Notes under the pieces: model-generated | Told to the model about the DNA's origin: nothing | Database searches by the model: none | The model's input: the letters and a program-made list of their open reading frames with translations, nothing else | Position numbers and translations under genes: made by a program | Origin: Heterotrichella gracilis | Lineage: Eukaryota > Sar > Xanthophyceae > Tribonematales > Xanthonemataceae | DNA: 64,000 nucleotides | Direction of reading: 5' to 3' | Assembly (NCBI GenBank): GCA_032358255.1 | Contig: JAULBX010006664.1 | Span: forward strand, 1-64,000 | Part shown: piece after piece, positions 30,849 through 39,922 of the stretch | Position numbering within the stretch: the first letter of the stretch is position 1 | Layout: each line of letters starts with the position of its first letter

Positions 30849-32156
30849 ATGAAAACAACAATTAAAAACGGACTACTACTTTTAGTGATTGTACTAGTTA
30901 CTATGCTTTCGGGCTGTAAGAAAAAAGACAACAAAACAAACGAACCTGAACCAACAACGCCTAGCACACCAGCGCCAACTGCACGGTTAGTGATCGACAA
31001 TGGCGCACGCTCAATGCCTGTAGGCAACAACATTGCTTATTCGGCAAAATTGATCAAGACGGATGGAACGATTTTAACACTTTCAAGCGGTGTTACATGG
31101 ACTTCTTCAAACGCCAATGCAGGATCTTTCTCAGGTGGCATTTTTACTGCAAGCGCTGGAGAAATAACGATTATTAAAGCAAGTTATACATTTGATGGCG
31201 TAACTTACACGGCTGAAGTACCATTGTCAATTGAAATACCTAATACAAGCATTTTTGCGGTATTGCCTTCTGCAATTATTTACCAGGCAGGTACAGAAAC
31301 CATACAGTTAGAAACGGTTTACATCGGAAGTGGTTCTGCAAGTTATGTTTTCTCGTCTGATAACACCGGTGTAGCATCTGTTTCATCAACAGGTGTAGTT
31401 TCTTTTCACGCTGCAGGTAATGCACTAATAAATGTAGCAGCAACAATTAACGGACAAACGAGCAATGTTAAAGTTCCTGTATTAGTAGTTGGTGCTCCGG
31501 CAGTGGTATTGCCAATTGCAAAAGTGGTTGTTACACCAAAAAATTTAGAAATGTTTAAAGGCGAAACACAACAATATATTGCAAAAGCCTATGATTCGAA
31601 TGGAAACGATGTAAGTGCTAACTATACTTTTAACTGGTCGGTAAGTCCAAAAGATGCTGATTTTCCGACGCCGGTTACAATTAACGCCACTGGAATGGTA
31701 AGTGCAAATAATCTTGGCGGTGCTTACGTTACCGCTGTTGCAGCAGGCATTAATGGACAGTCAGAACTAACGGTTAATCCTGATACTGTAATTATGGTAA
31801 ACCCTTTTTATGTTTCATTAGGTGGTTTTGATGCCATTACCTTTCAGCCAAACCCTACTACCCAAAACTTAACGGCTACAACTTATAAGATCGACAGAAA
31901 TGCTTACAAAGCTGGTCAGGCAAACTTTCTAACGCAGATCACAAATCCTTCTAACTTAACATGGACCTTACCTTTAACAGGCATTCCGGCAATTGACAGT
32001 TTTTATGATCTGGTTGATCTGAGCAACCAAACTTCATCAGGTGTAACAGTAACTAAAAAATCAAGTATCACTGGAGCCGGCTCTACTTTTGTTGTTGCTC
32101 ATGTTCCGGGCACAGGTGTTGAACCGGGAATTTCGGCCATCACTGTAATGCCATAA
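30849..32156 (+). CDS. Ig-like (Big2-type) domain lipoprotein
   Basis: 435 residues with a lipobox LSGC (Cys23) followed by a P/T/E linker, so it is membrane-anchored with a flexible stem. Three beta-sandwich units follow. The first and second carry typical bacterial Ig-like patterns (VTWTSSNANAGSFSGGIFTASAGEITI; YVFSSDNTGVASVSSTGVVSFHAAG), the third a longer variant (VVVTPKNLEMFKGETQQY). The C-terminal ~110 residues are unrecognised. Surface exposure and binding to glycans or proteins are plausible but not shown. It stands alone between two terminators and has a possible 21-bp-spaced repeat upstream. Confidence 0.85.
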   Translation: MKTTIKNGLLLLVIVLVTMLSGCKKKDNKTNEPEPTTPSTPAPTARLVIDNGARSMPVGNNIAYSAKLIKTDGTILTLSSGVTWTSSNANAGSFSGGIFTASAGEITIIKASYTFDGVTYTAEVPLSIEIPNTSIFAVLPSAIIYQAGTETIQLETVYIGSGSASYVFSSDNTGVASVSSTGVVSFHAAGNALINVAATINGQTSNVKVPVLVVGAPAVVLPIAKVVVTPKNLEMFKGETQQYIAKAYDSNGNDVSANYTFNWSVSPKDADFPTPVTINATGMVSANNLGGAYVTAVAAGINGQSELTVNPDTVIMVNPFYVSLGGFDAITFQPNPTTQNLTATTYKIDRNAYKAGQANFLTQITNPSNLTWTLPLTGIPAIDSFYDLVDLSNQTSSGVTVTKKSSITGAGSTFVVAHVPGTGVEPGISAITVMP

Positions 32157-32178
32157 AAATGGGTAGCAGAAAGTAAAA

Positions 32179-32216
32179 AGCGTTAGCGTTTTTTATACAG
32201 CGCTAACGCTTCTTTC
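32179..32216 (+). terminator. Terminator after the Ig-like lipoprotein
   Basis: Perfect 10-bp stem AGCGTTAGCG/CGCTAACGCT (32179-32188, 32201-32210) with a T-rich loop, followed by TCTTTCT. Confidence 0.75.
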
Positions 32217-32250
32217 TGTGCCTTTTTATACAATAATTTTTTAAAGTTAA

Positions 32251-32284
32251 AACACGGGATCTTTTGGTTCCGTGTTTTTTTTGT
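32251..32284 (+). terminator. Second terminator-like hairpin
   Basis: Stem AACACGG/CCGTGTT (32251-32257, 32270-32276) followed by a run of T. Together with the hairpin at 32179 it isolates the lipoprotein gene from the TPR gene. Confidence 0.75.
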
Positions 32285-32453
32285 CCTCCTTTGGAGGAGG
32301 TTTTGCGAAGCAAAATGGGGTTCACAAAAAGCAACGGAGACGGTAATTGTGAAAAAAACAGAAAATCCCTTTTTTCCCTTTATAAAACAGAACTTTGGCA
32401 GTATATTTATACTTAACTATTCCCCCTTTTTAAAAGGGGGTTAGGGGGATTAG
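32285..32453. repeat. REP-like palindromes in the gap before the TPR gene
   Basis: Two dense palindromic stretches bracket AT-rich sequence. The first (32285-32318) combines CCTCCTTTGGAGG with TTTTGCGAAGCAAAA. The second (32421-32450) is CCCCCTTTTTAAAAGGGGG followed by TTAGGGGGAT. Both have the form of small dispersed palindromes common in intergenic DNA of this phylum. No gene is seen in the stretch. Confidence 0.6.
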
Positions 32454-32457
32454 CAAT

Positions 32458-34296
32458 ATGCTTTTTTTTCAAAAAAATATTTTCACAATCATTATTGTAC
32501 TTTTTGTACAAACAATTACGTTTGCGCAAAAACCAACCAATAACGCCGATAAATTAGCTTTACAATATTTCGAACAAAAAGAATACGAAAAGGCAAACGA
32601 GTATTTTGAAGATCTCTATGACAGAAATCCTGAAGGCTGGTACGTTTATTATTATAAAAGTTTAATGGGCGCCAAAGATTTTTCACGCGCTGAGAAGATC
32701 ACCAAAAAGCAATTAAAGCAAAATAAGAATAATGTTTACCTCTACGTTTATTTAGGAAGGATCTATAAATTACAGAACGAAGAGAAAAAAGAAAAGGAAG
32801 CCTACGAAAAAGCCTTGAAAGAATTACTGGCAGTACAACCGTTTATTCAAACATTGGCAAATGCTTTTGTAGAAGATGGATTATATGATTATGCCATTGA
32901 AACTTATAACAAAGGAAAAAAAATTACCCCTGACTATCCTTACTTTTATGAGCGTGCTGATGTTTACAAACAAAAGAATGATCTTAAAAGTATGATAAAT
33001 GAATACCTTGATGCGCTTGAGTTCAGGGATACAGAGATAGGAACAGTGCAGGGCAATTTACAAAATTCTTTAGGTTATGATGATTCGGAAGGCGGCATCA
33101 ATAATCCACTATTAAAACAAGAGTTGCAAAAACGTATTCAAAAAAGTCCTGACAAAATTATTTTATCAGAGTTCTTAATTTTTATTCAAAAACAACAAAA
33201 AGATTTTGATGGCGCATTTGTGCAATCGAGAGCATTGGATAAACGTTTGCACGAAGATGGTCATCGCATTTTTGAACTGGCAAAAATTTGTACCTCCAAC
33301 CAACAATGGGAAACTGCTAAACGTTGTTACGATTATATTGTAGAAAAAGGAACCAACAATTTGTATTATGATGCTGCTATTATTGATGGCATGAACGTAG
33401 AATATTTAGCCATTACTTTAAAACAGCAACCAACGCGCGAAGAACTTTTAGCGCTGGAACAAAAATTGGCTTCTGCAAACGAAAAATACAAGAACACGTT
33501 TCTTAATGCACAAATAATAAAAAATCTTTCGTCTTTAAAAGCATTTTATTTAAACAAAGGCGGCGATGCTATTTTATTATTGCAAAATTTTATTGAGCAG
33601 CCCGGAATGGACAATGCGGCAAAAGCAGAATTTAAAATTCTATTGGGCGACATGTACATTCTCACAGGCGAGATCTGGGAAGCTTCTTTGTTATACTCAC
33701 AGGTAGAAAAAGATTTTAAATATGAAGCTATTGGACAGGAAGCAAAATTCCGTAATGCCAAATTAAGTTTTTATGCCGGCGATTTTGCCTGGGCAAAAAC
33801 ACAGGCCGATGTTTTGAAAGGCGCCACTACAAAATTAATTGCGAACGATGCTTTAAATTTATCGTTGATCATTACAGATGCCATTGGTGTTGATACTAAT
33901 GACGTGCCTTTAAGATTGTTTGCGAGCGCGGAGTTGATGTCCGTACAACATAAATACAACGAAGCTATTGCGCGCATGGACAGCATTAATTTATTATTTA
34001 GCACTAATACGTTGGGCGATGATATTAATTACAGCAAAGCGCAAATTTACATGTCGCTGGGAAAATATTCAGAAGCAGAAGCCATGTATAAAAACATTTT
34101 AGAATATTATGGTACCGAATTGTATGGCGACGATGCGCAGTTTAAATTAGCAGAGCTGTACGAAAAAAATCTTAACGATAAAGAAAAAGCAAAAGCATCT
34201 TACCAGGATGTATTGACCAAATACCCGGGCAGTATTTATACTGTAGAGGCCCGCAAGCGCTTTAGAGAGCTGAGAGGGGATAATTTGAATAATTAA
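32458..34296 (+). CDS. Exported tetratricopeptide-repeat protein
   Basis: 612 residues with a signal peptide (IIIVLFVQTITFAQ). TPR-like helix pairs run through nearly the whole length, clearest at the N-terminus (ALQYFEQKEYEKANEYFEDLYDRNP; YLYVYLGRIYKLQNEEKKEKEAYEKAL) and C-terminus (GDDINYSKAQIYMSLGKYSEAEAMYKNIL; FKLAELYEKNLNDKEKAKASYQDVLTKYP, a tol-pal/YbgF-like ending). It probably acts as a periplasmic scaffold; its partners are unknown. The last ~85 bp (34215-34299) are copied at 39923-40005, on the far side of the accessory block. Apparently the ancestral gene ran directly into pabB with overlapping stop codons. Confidence 0.88.
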   Translation: MLFFQKNIFTIIIVLFVQTITFAQKPTNNADKLALQYFEQKEYEKANEYFEDLYDRNPEGWYVYYYKSLMGAKDFSRAEKITKKQLKQNKNNVYLYVYLGRIYKLQNEEKKEKEAYEKALKELLAVQPFIQTLANAFVEDGLYDYAIETYNKGKKITPDYPYFYERADVYKQKNDLKSMINEYLDALEFRDTEIGTVQGNLQNSLGYDDSEGGINNPLLKQELQKRIQKSPDKIILSEFLIFIQKQQKDFDGAFVQSRALDKRLHEDGHRIFELAKICTSNQQWETAKRCYDYIVEKGTNNLYYDAAIIDGMNVEYLAITLKQQPTREELLALEQKLASANEKYKNTFLNAQIIKNLSSLKAFYLNKGGDAILLLQNFIEQPGMDNAAKAEFKILLGDMYILTGEIWEASLLYSQVEKDFKYEAIGQEAKFRNAKLSFYAGDFAWAKTQADVLKGATTKLIANDALNLSLIITDAIGVDTNDVPLRLFASAELMSVQHKYNEAIARMDSINLLFSTNTLGDDINYSKAQIYMSLGKYSEAEAMYKNILEYYGTELYGDDAQFKLAELYEKNLNDKEKAKASYQDVLTKYPGSIYTVEARKRFRELRGDNLNN

Positions 34297-34299
34297 TTT
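34215..34299 (+). repeat. TPR-gene 3' end, native copy (D)
   Basis: End of the TPR coding sequence plus the stop and three bases beyond. It matches 39923-40005 over its whole length apart from a 2-nt length difference and about ten substitutions. It forms the left border of the accessory block. Confidence 0.85.
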
Positions 34300-34350
34300 A
34301 CCGCTAAGGTGTCTAGGAAATAAAAACAAAAGTTTAGCTTTAATAAATAA

Positions 34351-34436
34351 ACCAAACGCTTACAAGTGTTTGTAAGTAGTTGCAAAGGGCTTTATTGTGC
34401 TAAGCGAGAAGTTAGGTGTAATAAGTGGGATAATTC
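34351..34436 (+). repeat. Cassette-like spacer S1
   Basis: Contains a perfect hairpin CTTACAA-gtgt-TTGTAAG (34359-34376), then GAAGTTAGGTG (34409), then GGGATAATT (34427). GTTAGGT fits the integron core GTTRRRY, and GGTnn...GGGATAATT is shared with spacer S2 before the next gene. No gene is present. Confidence 0.5.
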
Positions 34437-34455
34437 CCGATAGAAAAAAAACGAC

Positions 34456-35112
34456 ATGAATTCTTTTGAGAGAACAGGTGGGGCAAGTATAGGTAATGCA
34501 AACGCGACCTGGCCTTTTGTGACACTTAAAGTTGACAAAAACAAATTAGAGTTAAACGCATCAATAATTGGTAATCTTATATTTCGACCTCAAGACATAA
34601 TCTCAATCACACCTTATTCTTCGTTCATAAGTAGTGGTTTAAAAATTAATCACAAGGTTTCAGCCTATAAATCGGAAGTAATTTTCTGGGCCCTCGGAGA
34701 CGAGCCGACATCATTAATAAATCAAATTAAGCAGACAGGATTTTTTGAAAACATTAATAGTTCAAGTATAGAAGAAAATCAATTAATTATTGACAGACAA
34801 AAATCTGGTAGTTTTCCAATAAAAAAACCAGTTGCTGTATTTTTTGCAGTTATTTGGAATATTTTATTGTTTTATGACATTGTTTGCTTTATTACTTCTG
34901 GAGGAAAAGGGTCACCATTAGGAAACGGAGCAATAATTGCATTAGGAACAATTCTTATAACTTCAACGCTATTACTAATCTCAAAAGACTTTTGCAGGCT
35001 GGTTTTAAAAGAAGGACGGACCATTAAAGACGTTAATAGATTTCTGTATATGTTAATGTTCATTAGTATATTTATGGCGACAATTATTTGGACATTAAAG
35101 CAAAACTTATAA
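34456..35112 (+). CDS. Small integral membrane protein of unknown function
   Basis: 218 residues without a signal peptide. The N-terminal ~110 residues are a soluble beta-rich domain (TLKVDKNKLELNASIIGNLIFRPQDIISI), reminiscent of PH-like domains that precede membrane segments. Three hydrophobic helices follow (VAVFFAVIWNILLFYDIVCF; GAIIALGTILITSTLLLI; FLYMLMFISIFMATIIWTL). It stands alone between cassette-like spacers S1 and S2 and has no functional link to its neighbours, as expected for a mobile cassette gene. Confidence 0.7.
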   Translation: MNSFERTGGASIGNANATWPFVTLKVDKNKLELNASIIGNLIFRPQDIISITPYSSFISSGLKINHKVSAYKSEVIFWALGDEPTSLINQIKQTGFFENINSSSIEENQLIIDRQKSGSFPIKKPVAVFFAVIWNILLFYDIVCFITSGGKGSPLGNGAIIALGTILITSTLLLISKDFCRLVLKEGRTIKDVNRFLYMLMFISIFMATIIWTLKQNL

Positions 35113-35160
35113 AGCGGACGCCTGCTTGCAGAACGTTATAGGTAAGCTGCGGGATAATTA
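35113..35160 (+). repeat. Cassette-like spacer S2
   Basis: Begins right after the stop of the membrane-protein gene. CGCCTGCTTGCA followed by GAACGTTATAGG (35119-35142) matches spacer S3 at 21 of 24 positions. GGTAAGCTGCGGGATAATT then resembles the end of S1. No gene is present. Confidence 0.6.
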
Positions 35161-35217
35161 CAATAGACAAAATTACATTCGCTAGGACAAGTACATTTAT
35201 TTGCGTAAATTCATATT

Positions 35218-36192
35218 ATGAAAAAGCTTTTGATTATCACATTAATAATTATTGTTGGTCAATGTTATTCTAACGACATTAAAGGTGCATATCTTCGGAC
35301 AAAATGGGTTTCTGGACAAACTTATTCAATAACAGTCACTTTGTTTACCGACGCGTCGACAAATATTAATAGGCCGACAATTCCAATAAGTTTCGGTGAT
35401 GCTACATCTGGTACATTTACACTAAGCGGGATATCAACTGGAAACGGTGTAAATCTAAAAACTTATTCCGGAACTCATTCTTACACTGGATCTGGCACAT
35501 ATAACGTATATTATCTTGACACGTTTCGGGTTGCTGGCATCAAAAACATGCTCAACTCTCAAACACAACAAATTTATGTGGAGTCATTAATAATTATTAA
35601 TAATTGGAGTATGTCAAATACTTCCCCGATAATCTCAAATTATCCATTGAGTTTTGGTGTAAGTGGAAATCAAGTTTTGTACAATCCTGGTTTCTATGAT
35701 GTTGATTCCGACAGTTTATCGTACGTTATGATTGCTTGCAATGGGTCTAATTACTATTGTCCAAATAATGCGGTTATAAGCCCCACCAATGGAATTTTTA
35801 GCTTTTCAAAAGATTCAATTGGATTATATGCTTTTTCTTTTAAAATAATTGAATGGCGAAAAAACAGTAGCGGTAATTATACAATCATCGGCACTTCGGT
35901 TATAGATTTTGTAATGGATATAACAGCCAATGTTGGAATAAATGAAATTGTAAACAAAAGAATAAATTTATTTGCTTATCCGAATCCAGTTAAAGATGAA
36001 GTAAGTATTTCTTATGATAATGTTTTTTCGGAAAAATATTCAGTTGAAATTCAGAATAATATTGGACAAGTTGTTTTAAAAACAAAATGGAGCAACAAAA
36101 TAAATGTCTCTAATTTACCAAAAGGTTTATACTTTCTTAAACTTTCAGACAACAGTATAACTTCCAGCATCATTAAGTTCATAAAAGACTAA
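35218..36192 (+). CDS. Secreted protein with type A T9SS sorting domain
   Basis: 324 residues. Signal peptide MKKLLIITLIIIVGQCYS, then a beta-rich domain that opens with NDIKGAYLRTKW and YSITVTLFTDAS, a pattern seen at the start of many Bacteroidota surface proteins. A cadherin- or Ig-like middle part contains YDVDSDSLSYVMIACNG. The C-terminal ~75 residues (~250-324) are a type A sorting domain (LFAYPNPVKDEVSISY...GQVVLKT...LPKGLYFLKLSD), so it should be exported by T9SS and attached to the surface. It lies between spacers S2 and S3, apparently as a separate cassette. Confidence 0.85.
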   Translation: MKKLLIITLIIIVGQCYSNDIKGAYLRTKWVSGQTYSITVTLFTDASTNINRPTIPISFGDATSGTFTLSGISTGNGVNLKTYSGTHSYTGSGTYNVYYLDTFRVAGIKNMLNSQTQQIYVESLIIINNWSMSNTSPIISNYPLSFGVSGNQVLYNPGFYDVDSDSLSYVMIACNGSNYYCPNNAVISPTNGIFSFSKDSIGLYAFSFKIIEWRKNSSGNYTIIGTSVIDFVMDITANVGINEIVNKRINLFAYPNPVKDEVSISYDNVFSEKYSVEIQNNIGQVVLKTKWSNKINVSNLPKGLYFLKLSDNSITSSIIKFIKD

Positions 36193-36229
36193 AAAACATT
36201 GTATCTTTATATAAACGTTTCGGCAGAGA

Positions 36230-36276
36230 ATGCTTCATAATCCCCGCATGCGCCTGCTTGCAAAACGTTATGCGTC
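36230..36276 (+). repeat. Cassette-like spacer S3
   Basis: CGCCTGCTTGCA plus AAACGTTATGCG (36251-36274) is nearly identical to S2. Its last eight bases GTTATGCG are the exact reverse complement of CGCATAAC at 36899-36906, so the YdeI-like gene is bracketed by an inverted 8-mer, as in integron cassettes. An open frame starts at 36230 in this spacer, but it is not coding. Confidence 0.6.
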
Positions 36277-36295
36277 ACCCTATGACAATCAAGAA

Positions 36296-36883
36296 ATGGA
36301 ACTACACAATGACATAAAAACGTTTCACGCCAAGACAAGAAAGGAATGGCGTAAATGGTTGGAAAAAAATCATCATTCAGAAAAATCTGTTTGGCTCATT
36401 ATTTACCATAAAGGCAATGACACAAAAAGTGTTTATTATGACGAGGCGGTTGAGGAAGCAATTTGTTTTGGTTGGATAGATAGTATAGCACATAAAAGGG
36501 ACGAGGTAAGTAAATATCAGTTCTTTGCTCAACGAAAACCGAAAAGCAATTGGAGTAAAGCCAACAGACAACGAGCAGAAAAAATGATAGAACAGAAACA
36601 AATGACTACTAGCGGACAAATACTAGTTGATCTGGCGAAAAAGACTGGCACTTGGGAAGCATTAATTGATGTTCAAAATTCGGTAATTCCAGATGACTTG
36701 CAAAAACAGCTAAACAAAAATAAAACAGCGTTGAAAAACTTTCTTGGATTTCCGCCATCTTCAAAAAGAATAATTTTAGAATGGATACTAAACGCGAAAA
36801 AAGACGAAACGAGGCAGAAACGAATTGAAGAAACTGTGAGGCTTGCAACTGACAATATAAGAGCAAATCATTATAGACAATGA
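36296..36883 (+). CDS. YdeI/OmpD-associated family protein
   Basis: 195 residues from the ATG at 36296. An upstream in-frame ATG (36230) was rejected because it lies in a repeated spacer and the family begins near HAKTRKEWRKWLEKNH. Conserved family blocks are SVWLIIYHKGND, VYYDEAVEEAICFGWIDS, FAQRKPKSNWSKANRQRAEKM and the final helical region FLGFPPSSKRIILEWILNAK. Members are small cytoplasmic proteins of unclear function, some induced by envelope stress and some in antimicrobial resistance contexts. The gene has no functional neighbour and sits between spacers S3 and S4 as a cassette-like unit. Confidence 0.9.
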   Translation: MELHNDIKTFHAKTRKEWRKWLEKNHHSEKSVWLIIYHKGNDTKSVYYDEAVEEAICFGWIDSIAHKRDEVSKYQFFAQRKPKSNWSKANRQRAEKMIEQKQMTTSGQILVDLAKKTGTWEALIDVQNSVIPDDLQKQLNKNKTALKNFLGFPPSSKRIILEWILNAKKDETRQKRIEETVRLATDNIRANHYRQ

Positions 36884-36889
36884 GAAAAG

Positions 36890-36944
36890 TAGCGCGAACG
36901 CATAACAGCAGCCACTTGCATTTTTTTGCGTTTTAACTCTCAAA
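36890..36944 (+). repeat. Cassette-like spacer S4
   Basis: CGCATAACAGCAGCCACTTGCA begins at 36899. CGCATAAC is the reverse complement of the S3 terminus. The sequence then turns AT-rich. It has the form of the left end of a spacer, whereas S2 and S3 show right ends. Confidence 0.5.
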
Positions 36945-37061
36945 ATGTGTAAACTCCGGTCAACTCAGTCATTAATAGAAAAGAATGATTTTGGTGTTAT
37001 TTTTTTTGTAATTTAGAAATATGGTAGCATTTATGCTGGTTAAATAATTTAAAGCAACTTT

Positions 37062-39833
37062 ATGAAAAACACAAGCGTAAAATTATTCGTGTTATTGTAT
37101 ATTTTATTACACAATCCTATTCAAGCAACTAACTATTATTTTTCGTCGAGCATAGGTAACGATTCAAATACAGCAACACAAGCCCAAAACGCAGCAACGC
37201 CATGGAAAACTTTAGCAAAGTTAAATTCAGTAATGCCTATTTTACTTCCCGGCGATTCTATTTTATTTAAATGCGGCGATACGTTTTACGGTAAACTAAT
37301 TGTTGCTGCATCGGGTAACACAATCAACCCTCTTGTTTTTTCATCGTATGGTACCGGCCCAAAACCCATTATTACCGGCTTAACTACTTTAAGCAATTGG
37401 GTAAATGTTGGTGTTAATATCTGGGAAGCCAACTGCTTGCCTGCAGGAACAAAAATAAACATGCTTGTAATTAACAATCAACCTTATGCAATGGGGCGTT
37501 ACCCAAATTATTCAGATCCCAATAAAGGTTATTTAAATTTTGAGTCGCACAGTACGGCTACTGTTTCACCTTTTACAATTACAGATAATCAATTAACAGC
37601 AAGCCCTGACTGGACGGGGGCAGAAGTTGTAATTAGAACTACGCGGTGGATAATAGAGCGTTTAAAAATAGTACAACACAGTGCTTCAGTTATAACGTAT
37701 TCGGGGCCGGCTCACTATGAGCCACAAGACAACTGGGGTTATTTTATACAAAATAGTCCGCTAACGCTTGATCTTTTTGGCGAGTGGTATTACGATCCGT
37801 TAACAAAAAATGTTCGTGTTTTTTCCGGGTCTGTAAACCCTAACACCTTAAATATTGAAGTGCCTACTGTTGATACACTTGTTTTCTCTAATAACCAATC
37901 GTATGTGGTATTTAATAATATTTTTTTTAAAGGTTCTAATCAAACAACTATCCAATTACGCTCAACACAAGCGTGCAAGCTTAAAAATTGTGATGTTTAC
38001 TATTCTGGTGTAAACGGCGTGATTTTAAATGGTGATAACGGGAATCATAATACACTCGTTGAAAATAATACTATAAACTACTCCAACAACATTGGGTTTC
38101 GTAATTATGAAGGTTATGATTTTATTTTTAGAAATAATATTATAAAAAATACCGGAACCCTACCTGGTGTTGGTCAAAATTTTGACGATGATTATGTGGG
38201 TATGCTTTTTGCAGGAAAGAGAAATACTATCGAGTATAATAAAATTGATAGCAGTGGCTCTGGACACATTAGCTTTCAAGGCGATTCGACATTAATTAAA
38301 AACAATTTTTTAACCAATAACGATTTGTGTAAAGACGATGCGGGAGCTATTCATACCTGGCAAGGCGATGCGTGCAATGGACCAAACGATCCTTTTAGAC
38401 GAATAAGAAAAAGTAAAATTATAGGCAATATTATTTTAAATGGTATTGGCGCTGGAGAAGGAACAAACAACCCGGGCGTTACCTATGCAGAGGGTATTTA
38501 CCTGGATGATAATTCAAATGACGCTGAAGTGATAGACAACACGGTTGCAAATATGAGTAACAGTGGGTTTTTTATGCACAACTCTCATGAAATAACTGCA
38601 CACGGAAATACTTTTTTTAATAATGGTGGGCAACAAATATATTTTGCCGAAGGGGGTTGTCCATTAGGTTTAATAAGGAATAATGTTTTCTATAACAACA
38701 TTTTATTTGCCAAACTGGCGCATCAAAAAGTTTTGGGTCTTTACTCAACGCAAAACGACCTTCAACTTTTTGGGCAGTTTGACACCAATTATTACTGCAG
38801 ACCGATAGATGAAGAGCGAGCCATAAACGCTAACAGTAATGTGGAAAACCAAATTAACTTATCTCAATGGCAAAGCCAATACTCAAACGATTTACATTCA
38901 ACCATAACGCCCACACAAATCCCTAAGTATTCACTCAATAACTTAATTGGTGCAAATAAATTTTCAAATAGCTCGTTTAGCGTAGATGTTTCCGGGCAAT
39001 ACTGTATTGGTTCCACCTGTTCTACAACTTGGAGCAATTCTGTGGGATTAGATGGTGGCGCTTTAACATTTTCTTTTACCGCGCCAACAAGCACAAATAG
39101 CGTTTCTAGCCTAATCATAAACGTGGGTGGAATAGACGCTACTAAAAAATACATTTTACGCTTTAGTTTAAAGGGAACAAAAAATGATGAAAACATTTCA
39201 GTTTTCTTACGGAAAGCTACTGCAAATTATGATTATTTAACCCCACTTCAATATTGCAAAGTAACAACTGGCAGAACAGAAAATGAGTTTTTGTTTGAGC
39301 CTTCACAAACCGAAACTTCTGGCTGTATTGTGTTTGGTATAGATGGAGGTGATAGCACTATGTTTTTTGACAACATTGAGCTTTATGAGGCAAACGCCAC
39401 GGTAACCAACGTTGACAACTATATTCGTTTTGAGTACAACGAAACACAAATACCAAAAACCATTAACTTAAGCAATGCTTATATTGATGTAAAAAACAAT
39501 TTTTATGCCGGAAGCATAACCCTACAACCCTTCACATCTGCAGTGCTTTTAAAACTACCGCCTGCCGCCCAGGGTATTGCTAATCACAAATTAGAGCAAA
39601 AAAATGATCTGTTAGTTTTTCCTAACCCAAGCTCGGGAATTATTTATTTTCAATCAGAAAACAATAATTTAGATAACCTTAGTATTTACGATGTGGTGGG
39701 TAGAGAGGTTTTTAGTGGAAGCTATTCTAAACAAATAGATCTGTCGGGATTAAGCAACGGGGTTTACATGGTAAAAATTAAAGACAAAAACGCACAAACC
39801 AAAACATCAACAAAAATAATTATCCAACACTAA
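37062..39833 (+). CDS. Secreted right-handed beta-helix protein with type A T9SS sorting domain
   Basis: 923 residues with a signal peptide (LFVLLYILLHNPIQA). The opening NYYFSSSIGNDSNT...TPWKTLAKLNSV...PGDSILFKCGDTFYG is typical of parallel beta-helix proteins. Helix rungs run through ~290-560 (NHNTLVENNTINYSNNIGF; KSKIIGNIILNG; AEGIYLDDNSNDAEVIDN). Residues ~620-770 look like a carbohydrate-binding jelly-roll (FSVDVSGQYCIG...CIVFGIDGGDSTMFFDNIELYE). The C-terminus (~845-923, LLVFPNPSSGIIYF...GVYMVKI) is a type A sorting domain. A polysaccharide lyase or hydrolase role is plausible from the fold, but no catalytic residues can be assigned. It is the last gene of the accessory block. Confidence 0.85.
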   Translation: MKNTSVKLFVLLYILLHNPIQATNYYFSSSIGNDSNTATQAQNAATPWKTLAKLNSVMPILLPGDSILFKCGDTFYGKLIVAASGNTINPLVFSSYGTGPKPIITGLTTLSNWVNVGVNIWEANCLPAGTKINMLVINNQPYAMGRYPNYSDPNKGYLNFESHSTATVSPFTITDNQLTASPDWTGAEVVIRTTRWIIERLKIVQHSASVITYSGPAHYEPQDNWGYFIQNSPLTLDLFGEWYYDPLTKNVRVFSGSVNPNTLNIEVPTVDTLVFSNNQSYVVFNNIFFKGSNQTTIQLRSTQACKLKNCDVYYSGVNGVILNGDNGNHNTLVENNTINYSNNIGFRNYEGYDFIFRNNIIKNTGTLPGVGQNFDDDYVGMLFAGKRNTIEYNKIDSSGSGHISFQGDSTLIKNNFLTNNDLCKDDAGAIHTWQGDACNGPNDPFRRIRKSKIIGNIILNGIGAGEGTNNPGVTYAEGIYLDDNSNDAEVIDNTVANMSNSGFFMHNSHEITAHGNTFFNNGGQQIYFAEGGCPLGLIRNNVFYNNILFAKLAHQKVLGLYSTQNDLQLFGQFDTNYYCRPIDEERAINANSNVENQINLSQWQSQYSNDLHSTITPTQIPKYSLNNLIGANKFSNSSFSVDVSGQYCIGSTCSTTWSNSVGLDGGALTFSFTAPTSTNSVSSLIINVGGIDATKKYILRFSLKGTKNDENISVFLRKATANYDYLTPLQYCKVTTGRTENEFLFEPSQTETSGCIVFGIDGGDSTMFFDNIELYEANATVTNVDNYIRFEYNETQIPKTINLSNAYIDVKNNFYAGSITLQPFTSAVLLKLPPAAQGIANHKLEQKNDLLVFPNPSSGIIYFQSENNNLDNLSIYDVVGREVFSGSYSKQIDLSGLSNGVYMVKIKDKNAQTKTSTKIIIQH

Positions 39834-39922
39834 GCGTGTATGTGAAATAAAACAAGCGCGAGCTATTAATGCTTTTAGTATTTTAAATAGTAGTGGGCGG
39901 AAGCTGCGTATAAGCATGGATC

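Noticed and set aside
36230-36295. Upstream ATG for the YdeI-like protein
   Set aside because: The added 22 residues fall in a spacer repeated before another gene; the family starts at the ATG at 36296.
34300-39922. Transposon or prophage as source of the accessory block
   Set aside because: No transposase, integrase, terminal inverted repeats or phage structural gene is seen; the borders are gene-end copies and attC-like spacers.
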